Below, piece after piece: positions 15,162 to 22,101 of a stretch of DNA of 25,215 bases. Location: the IMG/VR virus record IMGVR_UViG_3300037089_000725, positions 1 to 25,215 of that record; one strand, given 5' to 3'. The notes beneath the pieces are model-generated. The model saw only the letters and a program-made list of their open reading frames with translations. It ran no database searches and was not told where the DNA came from. The DNA is from a virus. A program made the position numbers and the translations under genes. Positions within the stretch are counted from its first letter, which is position 1. Every line of letters starts with the position of its first letter.

Positions 15162-16007
15162 ATGGCTTCTTCCATTTTAGGCGGCGGTACTTTAGGAAGC
15201 GCACCCCTGGGCGGTAGCCTCGGTGGTATCCCCGTCTCGCAGACCTTTGTCGGCAACCAGGAAAGCTTGTTGCGATTGCTGCTCGCCAGAATCCCGAATC
15301 AGGAAACTGGGTTTGGCTTGGCATCGGCGCGAGTCATGAATTATGGATCAAATCTCGGTCTTGCCAGCCCCCGCACAAAGAATTATGAGACCAAGTTCGG
15401 CTTGCTTCAAGGCCGGATGACAAACCAAGAGGCCACGATGGCGATCGCCGTTTCCCGGCTGGTCCATGACGAATGGATTTTCGCCTTGAAACAAACTTGG
15501 CAGACGGCGATGGAATATCTTCTGGGCGTTCCGAAGACCACGCCTTCGACGCAGGAAAATCTGTTGAATCTTGCGAAGGTGGAAATCCTAAGCCATGAAA
15601 ATCTTTTGGGTCTACTGGAAGGACTTTTATTTAACCAGGAGGCACGCGGGGTTTCGGTTTCCCTTCGGATTTTATCGCAGGAAGCAAAGTTCTCGTTGGT
15701 TTCCGACAGCGCTGAGACCATGGAATATTTGCACTCGATCAACGCCGGCAAGTTGTCGCTTCAGGAATGGATGCTTGGGCTCAACCGGCTCACGGTGATC
15801 TGGAAAGAGGCCAAGGGCCAGGTTTATTCATCCAATTTTATCCACCAGGAGGCCAAGGGTTGGGTTATTCAGAAAACGATTGTTTCCTATGAGGCGATGC
15901 TGGATCTGTTGGTCTCGATGCTATTTCTGAAGGCTTCGTTTGTGATCTCGGCGACAGCCACCGGGGAATTTGTGCTGAACGTTTATCTGAAGGAAGATTT
16001 TTCTTAA
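15162..16007 (+). CDS. Protein built from sixteen 14-residue repeats (NQE repeat), probable fibre or shaft
   Basis: The 281-residue protein has a Gly/Ser/Leu N-terminus (LGGGTLGSAPLGGSLGG), then residues 31-254 divide without gaps into sixteen consecutive 14-residue units, and a 27-residue ending rich in strands (VISATATGEFVLNVYL). Units read x-N-Q-E-x-x-L-x-L-x-x-x-x-x, for example PNQETGFGLASARV, LSHENLLGLLEGLL and FNQEARGVSVSLRI. Glu at unit position 4 is present in 15 of 16 units, an aliphatic residue at position 9 in 15, and Gln at position 3 in 8. The alternating pattern suggests short beta strands joined by turns. Repeats of about 15 residues form the triple beta-spiral of adenovirus and reovirus fibres, so a trimeric shaft is plausible, but this is inference. 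I know of no named family with this unit. Confidence 0.7.
   Translation: MASSILGGGTLGSAPLGGSLGGIPVSQTFVGNQESLLRLLLARIPNQETGFGLASARVMNYGSNLGLASPRTKNYETKFGLLQGRMTNQEATMAIAVSRLVHDEWIFALKQTWQTAMEYLLGVPKTTPSTQENLLNLAKVEILSHENLLGLLEGLLFNQEARGVSVSLRILSQEAKFSLVSDSAETMEYLHSINAGKLSLQEWMLGLNRLTVIWKEAKGQVYSSNFIHQEAKGWVIQKTIVSYEAMLDLLVSMLFLKASFVISATATGEFVLNVYLKEDFS
15252..15923 (+). repeat. Sixteen tandem 42-bp coding units
   Basis: The units encode the 14-residue NQE repeats. They have diverged so far in DNA that they are visible mainly in the protein. Units five apart look more alike than neighbours (unit 7 TAMEYLLGV and unit 12 ETMEYLHSI; unit 10 FNQEARGVSV and unit 15 IHQEAKGWVI), which hints at an older 70-residue duplication. 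Confidence 0.75.
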
Positions 16008-16044
16008 TCGGCAAGCGAAAGGAATTGAACAAAAGGAGAAACAT

Positions 16045-16785
16045 ATGAGCATTGCAGCCACAGATCTCAAGGCATACCAAGCGGCCAGCATGCCGGAAGA
16101 TGATGCCTCCGCGGCGGGCGGCGCTATCGCGACAACCGGCAAGGTGGAACTTACCGACATTTCCGTAGTCGATACCGTGACCTATGTTTCGGACGGTGCG
16201 GACACGCGGAATTGCACCGTGACGGGCCGGGATGCCTCCGGTGGGATCGTTACCGAAACCAAGGCGCTCAATGGGGCAACCCCGATCGTCGGCTCGCGGT
16301 CCTTCGAGCGCATCCTGAAAGTCGTTCTGGCTTCCGGGGATGCATCGAGGACGGTGACGATCACAAAAACCGCAGGAGGCGCGACCATCTGCACGCTGGA
16401 GCCGAACATCACCAGCACCCGGCGACTCTTCTACGACTCGTCCAGTGCAACCACCGGAGCGAAAGTGCGCTATGAGAAGTTCTTCTACAAGAACACTCAT
16501 GGCGAGCTCCAATTGAATGGTGCCCTGGTAACATTGACCGCCGACGCCAGCGCCAAGATCAACATCGGGTTGGCGACAAGCAAGGGCGACACCGGGAGCC
16601 TCGCCAACCGCCTGGCGGCACCCGATGGCGTTTCATTCTCCGGGGTCGGCATAGCGCTCACCATTCCCACCGCGGCCTTGGCGGCCGGTGAAACGATCGG
16701 CGTTTGGGTGCAGCAATCCCTGGCGCAGAACGATGCGGCATTAAAAGGCGTGTTCACGACGCAGATCAGCGGCACTTCGACCTGA
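16045..16785 (+). CDS. Beta-rich structural protein, probable tail-associated
   Basis: The 246-residue protein starts at ATG 16045 after AAAAGGAGAAA. It opens with SIAATDLKAYQAASMPEDD, followed by ASAAGGAIATTGKVEL and a series of strands typical of phage surface proteins (VTYVSDGADTRNCTVTGRDA, then SRTVTITKTAGG). The second half reads like a jelly-roll or Ig-like domain (VRYEKFFYKNTHGELQLNGA, then PDGVSFSGVGIALTIPTAAL and GVWVQQSLAQNDAALKG). Such genes are common in Mu-like and related siphophages near fibre genes, without a proven role. No enzymatic motif is seen. Confidence 0.6.
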   Translation: MSIAATDLKAYQAASMPEDDASAAGGAIATTGKVELTDISVVDTVTYVSDGADTRNCTVTGRDASGGIVTETKALNGATPIVGSRSFERILKVVLASGDASRTVTITKTAGGATICTLEPNITSTRRLFYDSSSATTGAKVRYEKFFYKNTHGELQLNGALVTLTADASAKINIGLATSKGDTGSLANRLAAPDGVSFSGVGIALTIPTAALAAGETIGVWVQQSLAQNDAALKGVFTTQISGTST

Positions 16786-16818
16786 TCGTGTTGGTTTGAA
16801 CTGGAAAATAGTAAGAAA

Positions 16819-16989
16819 ATGGACATCTCTCAAATTACCTATTCCTGCCAATTGTGCGGCGCTGACATTACGGCGATCGTGGAAGCGGTACCTTGGGACG
16901 CAGAAGTTCATGGGATCGAATGCCCGAACAAGGAATGCCCAATGACGTCAACGATTCAAAGATTTCCGGAAAAAGCCGCGACCGATTAA
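16819..16989 (+). CDS. 56-residue zinc-ribbon-like protein
   Basis: A short reading frame from ATG 16819 to TAA 16987-16989. The protein has two cysteine pairs spaced as in small zinc ribbons: SCQLCGAD (C10, C13) and IECPNKECPM (C35, C40). The second pair is C-x4-C rather than C-x2-C, a variant also found in some ribbons. The ending TSTIQRFPEKAATD is polar. A weak AGTAAGAAA stands before the start, and the next gene begins 16 bases after the stop, so the frame fills an otherwise empty gap neatly. Phage genomes often carry Com-like small zinc proteins, of which Mu Com is one, but a match to Com is not claimed. Confidence 0.6.
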   Translation: MDISQITYSCQLCGADITAIVEAVPWDAEVHGIECPNKECPMTSTIQRFPEKAATD

Positions 16990-17005
16990 GGGATGAAGGA
17001 GACTT

Positions 17006-17320
17006 GTGGTGATTCCAACGCTGGTGGCTGGTGATATAGGAACAATCCTCATCGTGACGTGCATCAATGAGGTCACGCAGTTGCCCCTTGATCTGGCAGA
17101 CGCGACCGCCAAGCTTCGTTTCAAAATTGCAAACGGCAGCGCCATCGAACGCACGGCAACCGTGCTGTCTCCAACGACGTCCGGAAAAGTTCAATACCAA
17201 TTCACGTCAGGGGATTTGACCAAGGGACGGCTCCGGGGAGAAATTCGAATCAGCAAATCCGGCTTCCTTTTAACCCAATCCGAATTGTTTTTCATAAATG
17301 TTCGCGACCCGCTTACCTGA
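17006..17320 (+). CDS. BppU-like N-terminal domain protein, baseplate or tail accessory
   Basis: The start is one of two tandem GTG codons (17006 or 17009), both after AAGGAG at 16996-17001. The product has 103 or 104 residues in one beta-sandwich-like unit: AGDIGTILIVTCINEVTQLP, LDLADATAKLRFKIANGS, GKVQYQFTSGDLTKGRLRGE and SGFLLTQSELFFINV. This order of strands, with a polymer-like 'D-L-x-x-A-x-x-K-L-R-F' and 'G-K-V-Q-Y-x-F-x-x-x-D-L', is the pattern of the N-terminal domain of BppU baseplate proteins of siphophages. Here it stands alone, without the receptor-binding C-terminus. It lies directly before the tape measure gene. Confidence 0.7.
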   Translation: MVIPTLVAGDIGTILIVTCINEVTQLPLDLADATAKLRFKIANGSAIERTATVLSPTTSGKVQYQFTSGDLTKGRLRGEIRISKSGFLLTQSELFFINVRDPLT

Positions 17321-17344
17321 AGATGAAGGCTGATCGCAGCAAAA

Positions 17345-17362
17345 GCGCCACCGCGGTGGCGC
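17345..17362. promoter_or_regulatory. Perfect 18-bp palindrome before the tape measure gene
   Basis: GCGCCACCGCGGTGGCGC is fully self-complementary and ends 12 bases before ATG 17375. No Shine-Dalgarno sequence is visible between it and the start. As RNA it folds to a tight stem; as DNA it could be an operator for a dimeric protein. A downstream T-run is absent. Confidence 0.5.
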
Positions 17363-17374
17363 ATTCCAAATAAA

Positions 17375-20300
17375 ATGGGCAATAATAGCACAGTACAAAT
17401 CGTCATCGATGTCAGCGCCGGCCAATCGACCCAGGCGATCGAGGCGGTCCGCGGCTCTCTCGCCAATATGGGCGTTCAGGCCGACGTCTCTTCGAAGCAA
17501 AGTATTGCCGGTAGCGAAGGGATGCTCTCGTCGTTCGGCAGGGTTCGAGATATTCTCGGCGCCATTGGGATCACGATTGGATTGACGCAGTTGGTCAGTT
17601 TTCTCCGAGATTCCGTTTCAATGGCGCTCGAATATGAAAAAGCCTGGGACGAGGTCCGGATCATCACCAATTTGAATGATCAGCAAATCGGTGCGCTGGC
17701 CGCCCAAATTGGCAATCTCAATCCCCTTCTTGGTACCTCTACCCAACTCGCCAAGGGTCTCTTCGACACACTCAAGGCCGGAGTTGAGCCCGCCCAATCG
17801 ATCGATTATGTCACCACGGCCGCAAAGCTTGCCAAAGTGACTTTTAGTGATCTAGGCACCGCCGTCGATATCGTGACCGGCATCCAAAAACAATACAATT
17901 TGCCCGCCTCGGAGGCTGTTCGCATCTCCGACGAGTTGTTCACGGTCTGGAAACAAAGCAAGGGCGACCTGGCCGATTTCGGAGGACGACTGGGTCTCAT
18001 CATCAGCCAGGCTGCCGGGGTCCATATCAGTCTCGAGGATGTTCTCGCCTCTTATTTGGTCTTGAAAGAAAATTTTGGAACCTCGAAGGCGGCCCTTGCG
18101 CCCCTCGGCGAGGTCATCGATTTGATCTCCAATCAGGGCGGAATTCTAACGACCAAAATGCACGCCGTCGGTGTGGAATTCGACACCACGCAATTTCACG
18201 GCAAGGACCTTCAGGAATGTCTGCGCATCCTGGTGGATTATCTTCAGAAAAACGGCATTGGACTCGACCAGGTGGTCGGTTCGGGCAGGAATATGGCCGC
18301 CGTCCTAAAATTGACCACGGATACATCCGGCGAATTGGCTCAGAAATTGGACGATTTGAAAAGTTCAGCCGGCGCGGTCGACGAAAAGTTCGGTCAGTTA
18401 TCCCAAACGGTCGGCGAGCGCGTCACTGCGGCATGGAATTCATTCAAAGACAACATGGCGGCCGTGGGCGTGGCTTTTGTCAAATTCGGCGACGCTGCCT
18501 TGGCCAGCGTCGAGATCCTCGATCATTGGTTCCAAGCCATCGCGGGCAGTCAGATTCCGTTAACACAGGACAGGATCGCCATCCTTGAGTACGCCGCAAC
18601 GCTCAGTGATTCCACCACCGTGACAACCGCTTTGGCTAAGGAAAAAGACAAACTGATCACACTGCTGACCATGGAGGCCCTCAAGAATAAGGAAACCGCC
18701 GACGCGCAGGCCAAATCTAACCTTGAGGTAGATAAAGCGGTGGCATCTGCGGATGCATTCATACTACAGAATGACCAATTAACCCAAGCCGTGATGAAAC
18801 AAAATCCGGCCATTGAACTGGCATATCTCAACTATCAGAATAGCGAAAAGGCGATGAAGGGATGGACGGCGGCCGCCACTGATAATGCGAATGCCCACAA
18901 GACGACCGCGGCGGAAATCGCGAAAGCCGAAGCGGCGCAAAAGAAACTCATTGAGACCACCCAGGCCTACCAGAAAGAGATTCTGGATCTGCAACAGGTC
19001 CAGGCGAAGGCCGAGGCCGACCAAGAGGGCGAGATCGAGAAAATTTGGGCGGCAATTCAGGCGGAAATGCAGAAAGAGGTCCAGACCTCGAATGACCTTG
19101 TCGCTACTCACAAATTCACCGCCGACCAACGCACCAAAATTCAGACGGAATTGATGGCTACTTTGGTTTCTTTGGATCAGGACCGGCAGCACAAAATCGA
19201 GGTCATCCTGGCTAAAGATCTATCGGATTTGGAGGAAAACCGCATCAAGATGCTTGAGGCGTTTTCCAAAACCGCCCAGCAGATGGCCGATGAAGATATT
19301 AAGCAGGTGGAGCGAACGGCTGAGGCCCGCAGCCACGATTTTGCTGGCATCTTGAAAGATTTCAATCAATACGCCGCCGAAGCCGCGGACATTGGAAAAT
19401 CGTCCGCCGATCAACAGATTGCGCAAACGGAGCGCTGGTACCAGGGCGAGATCACTCGATTGGAGGACCTGAAAAAACAATATCCCAAATACGCCTCCCT
19501 GATCAATGCCACCGAAGTGAATGTGGGCCTCGTCCATGACGAGCGGATCCGCAAGGCCAAGGAAGCGGATCTGGGATTCCTGGTATGGTCGGCAGCGCAA
19601 TGGAAAGATTGGTTTGGGGATCTGGTCGCCCGTTCCAACACCTTCGGGGAATTCTTCTCGAATTTCTGGGACGATATGCTCACCATGCTGAAGAAAATCA
19701 TCGCCCGCATGGTGATTGAATGGATCTACGGGCTTTTGGGGATGCAATCGGCCTCGTCGTCGATCAATGTCGCGGGCGGCATCGCCGGATCGGCCAGTGC
19801 GGCTGGGGGTCTATCAGGTTTGCTTAGCGGCGGTCTGTCAGGTTTGCTTTCCGGTCCGGGAGGCTTGTTGGCTGGTTTGGGACTTATTGGCGCCGGGAGC
19901 GCGGTCGGGAGCAGTGGTCCCGGAACTGGGGCCATAAGCGGCGCACTGACCGGGGCGGGAATTACCATTGGGCTGAATTCGCTTTTGACCGCGATCGGCG
20001 TTGGGATCGCCGGTCCCATCGGGATAGCCATTCTGGGCGTTAGCACCTTGATTGGTGCGATTTCGGGGATGTTTACTCGCGGCACCGTTCGGACTGCGGC
20101 GGCCACCTCCGAGCAGGACCTGACGAATCAGGTTGGCGCCGTCCTCGATCAATTTCACGCCGGGAGTATTACGGCCGCCGTGGCGCAATCGCAGGTCGAA
20201 GCGCTTTGGGAGGCCTTCGAGAAGGCCTTTGCCAATGGCAACAAATATCAGCAGGCGGCCATAGCACATGTAGGGCCTCTGATCCAGCAGGTCCTGGCGG

Positions 20301-21331
20301 ACCTCGCTACTGAGGTCACCAAGGCTTCGGCCGCGGATTCGATCAAGAGCCTCCAGGACCAGATGACTACACTCGACGCCGCCTACGATACGACCAAGCA
20401 GCATATCGTGGATTTGAAGACGGAATTTGATTCTAACAACGCCACGTTGAGTTCCGCCACCTATTGGCAGGGCCGATACAATGATTTGATTAAGGATGCC
20501 GCCGATGCGCTCTCCAGTGCCACGGCCACGGTTGAGGGGATTACGGGCGATATTGCTTCTCTCCAACTCCAGATCCAGCGCGATCAATTGCAGGCCGCCA
20601 TCGATAACGCCACAACCGACGATCAGCGGGCGGCCGCCCAAGCCGCCATGGATGCCTTCGAACACCAGCAAACGGTGGACGAGGCGGCGGCTCGCGTCGT
20701 CTTGCTCGCCCAGAAACAGCAGGATTTGATCTTAGCCCAAGCAGCCGAGGCGCAGGCCCAGATCGATTTTGCGGCGGCGCAGGTGCGAGCCGCGGCCGAG
20801 GTCGAGCAAGAAAAGGTGCTGCTCCTGGCGCGCCAGGAAGCGATCATCCAGGAAACGGCGCTCACGTATCAGCAACTCGAAGCTATTGACCAGCAACGAA
20901 TCGCCATATTGGAACTCGTCGCATCGCTTGCGCAAGTTATTGGTGATACCGACCTCATGGCGGCCACCGAGACGCAACTTGCCGATGCGCGGGCCCGGAT
21001 GGATCAGACCATGCTCGATGGGGCGGCCGCCCTGGCGGATATGTTCGCACAACTGCAGGTCCTGGCCACCCAACTCGGTTTGACGCTGACCCTGACCGGG
21101 CCGCCGGAGATCAATCCGGGAGGCACCCCCACGCCCAGCTTTGCGCAGGCGCCCGGCGCAGGAAATAGCGGTACCACGCCGGCGGTGGTGATTAATGTCA
21201 TCGTTCCTGTCACGGCGATTGACTCGCAGGGTGTCGCGGATTTTGTGAACGGCAAAGCATTCCAGAATAGCCTGAGTGCTGCCATTGCGAATAACACGAA
21301 GATTGTTCAAACGCTGAGGAAGAAGCTCTAA
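17375..21331 (+). CDS. Tail tape measure protein
   Basis: At 1318 residues this is the longest gene and sets tail length; at the usual 0.15 nm per residue it predicts a tail near 200 nm. The N-terminal 85 residues contain polar strands, then a hydrophobic helix (DILGAIGITIGLTQLVSFL, about 59-77). Residues 90-400 match the phage minor tail / tape measure core (EKAWDEVRIITNL, FDTLKAGVEPAQSIDYVTT, GFGG-type loop DFGGRLGLIISQAAG). Long Ala/Gln/Lys-rich coiled coils follow (about 480-760 and 980-1230). Between them a Gly-rich hydrophobic stretch at about 795-900 (GLSGLLSGGLSGLLSG, IGIAILGVSTLIGAISGMF) could insert in the host membrane during ejection. No peptidoglycan hydrolase motif was found. 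The start lacks a clear binding site. Confidence 0.9.
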   Translation: MGNNSTVQIVIDVSAGQSTQAIEAVRGSLANMGVQADVSSKQSIAGSEGMLSSFGRVRDILGAIGITIGLTQLVSFLRDSVSMALEYEKAWDEVRIITNLNDQQIGALAAQIGNLNPLLGTSTQLAKGLFDTLKAGVEPAQSIDYVTTAAKLAKVTFSDLGTAVDIVTGIQKQYNLPASEAVRISDELFTVWKQSKGDLADFGGRLGLIISQAAGVHISLEDVLASYLVLKENFGTSKAALAPLGEVIDLISNQGGILTTKMHAVGVEFDTTQFHGKDLQECLRILVDYLQKNGIGLDQVVGSGRNMAAVLKLTTDTSGELAQKLDDLKSSAGAVDEKFGQLSQTVGERVTAAWNSFKDNMAAVGVAFVKFGDAALASVEILDHWFQAIAGSQIPLTQDRIAILEYAATLSDSTTVTTALAKEKDKLITLLTMEALKNKETADAQAKSNLEVDKAVASADAFILQNDQLTQAVMKQNPAIELAYLNYQNSEKAMKGWTAAATDNANAHKTTAAEIAKAEAAQKKLIETTQAYQKEILDLQQVQAKAEADQEGEIEKIWAAIQAEMQKEVQTSNDLVATHKFTADQRTKIQTELMATLVSLDQDRQHKIEVILAKDLSDLEENRIKMLEAFSKTAQQMADEDIKQVERTAEARSHDFAGILKDFNQYAAEAADIGKSSADQQIAQTERWYQGEITRLEDLKKQYPKYASLINATEVNVGLVHDERIRKAKEADLGFLVWSAAQWKDWFGDLVARSNTFGEFFSNFWDDMLTMLKKIIARMVIEWIYGLLGMQSASSSINVAGGIAGSASAAGGLSGLLSGGLSGLLSGPGGLLAGLGLIGAGSAVGSSGPGTGAISGALTGAGITIGLNSLLTAIGVGIAGPIGIAILGVSTLIGAISGMFTRGTVRTAAATSEQDLTNQVGAVLDQFHAGSITAAVAQSQVEALWEAFEKAFANGNKYQQAAIAHVGPLIQQVLADLATEVTKASAADSIKSLQDQMTTLDAAYDTTKQHIVDLKTEFDSNNATLSSATYWQGRYNDLIKDAADALSSATATVEGITGDIASLQLQIQRDQLQAAIDNATTDDQRAAAQAAMDAFEHQQTVDEAAARVVLLAQKQQDLILAQAAEAQAQIDFAAAQVRAAAEVEQEKVLLLARQEAIIQETALTYQQLEAIDQQRIAILELVASLAQVIGDTDLMAATETQLADARARMDQTMLDGAAALADMFAQLQVLATQLGLTLTLTGPPEINPGGTPTPSFAQAPGAGNSGTTPAVVINVIVPVTAIDSQGVADFVNGKAFQNSLSAAIANNTKIVQTLRKKL

Positions 21332-22095
21332 TGAAGCCGCGCTACATTTACCCCAACCTTCTGGCCGGCGCCGCGGTGGCGCTAACGCCATCGAGCGAAG
21401 ATGCTGCCTACCCGAAGGCGAATCTTTTTTGCGAGCGCCAGGGAAAGCCCTTTCAGTTTACCGGGCACGCCGATGAGAACGTGGTCATTGATCTGGGATC
21501 CGCCCAAAGCATCACCGCCATTGCCATTTTGAACCACAATTTCACCGCCAACGCCACCATCACACTCCAGGCGAATTCCGCGAGCTCCTGGAGCTCGCCG
21601 CCCTTGAGCCAGGTCATCCCATGGGCCGAGGGCGCCATCGGCGCATTCTGCAATGCCTCTTATCGATATTGGAGACTGCGCATTCAGGATTCGAATAACG
21701 CTTGGAGACTACGGACCGGTGAATTGGTCCTCGGCGTTTATGGCCAACTTCCCTTCTATCTCTACCAGTCGCCTTTTACGGATGATGATTTAGTGATGCA
21801 GCACTCGACGGATTATGGCCAATCCTGGGTTTACCAGCTCGCCGCGCAGCGCTCCTGGCAATTGGGATTGTCGGGGGTGACGGATACCGTGCGCGCGGCC
21901 ATTATCGCGCTGAAGCGGGCCCTTGGAGGACCGGCTCATCCGTTTGTTTTTTGGACCGACGGCGCTTCAGACGGCCCCTATTTCGTTCGGATGAAGGAAA
22001 CCCTCCAGACGAAGGGCACCTTTTTTAATTCAAATGAGCTACAGCTCGAATTGACCGAGGATCCCATTGGAATTGGTTTTGGAGTTTCCTTATAG
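21331..22095 (+). CDS. Distal tail / tail-tip protein with discoidin-like domain
   Basis: The start overlaps the tape measure stop (TAATG), so translation is coupled. The 254-residue protein has an N-terminal F5/8 type C-like (discoidin) fold: YPKANLFCERQGKPFQFTG, then ENVVIDLGSAQSITAIAILN (about 48-67), then SYRYWRLRIQDSNNAWRLRT (about 110-129), where the strand order and the Y-W-R-L-R core are typical. Such modules often bind sugars. The C-terminal 100 residues (QHSTDYGQSWVYQL, RAAIIALKRALGGPAHPFVF) resemble the second half of distal tail proteins that close the tube end. The position just after the tape measure supports a Dit-like role. The assignment combines motif and order. Confidence 0.68.
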   Translation: MKPRYIYPNLLAGAAVALTPSSEDAAYPKANLFCERQGKPFQFTGHADENVVIDLGSAQSITAIAILNHNFTANATITLQANSASSWSSPPLSQVIPWAEGAIGAFCNASYRYWRLRIQDSNNAWRLRTGELVLGVYGQLPFYLYQSPFTDDDLVMQHSTDYGQSWVYQLAAQRSWQLGLSGVTDTVRAAIIALKRALGGPAHPFVFWTDGASDGPYFVRMKETLQTKGTFFNSNELQLELTEDPIGIGFGVSL

Positions 22096-22101
22096 ACCGC
22101 A

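Noticed and set aside
15252-15923. CRISPR-like or minisatellite DNA array
   Set aside because: The 42-bp periodicity exists at protein level; DNA units are too diverged and contiguous, without constant repeats and unique spacers.
17345-17362. Intrinsic terminator before the tape measure gene
   Set aside because: No T-run follows the stem, and termination there would cut off the essential tail genes.
19838-20671. 277-codon minus-strand frame opposite the tape measure
   Set aside because: Low-complexity shadow of a Gly/Ala-rich + strand gene; no start signal and no conserved motif.
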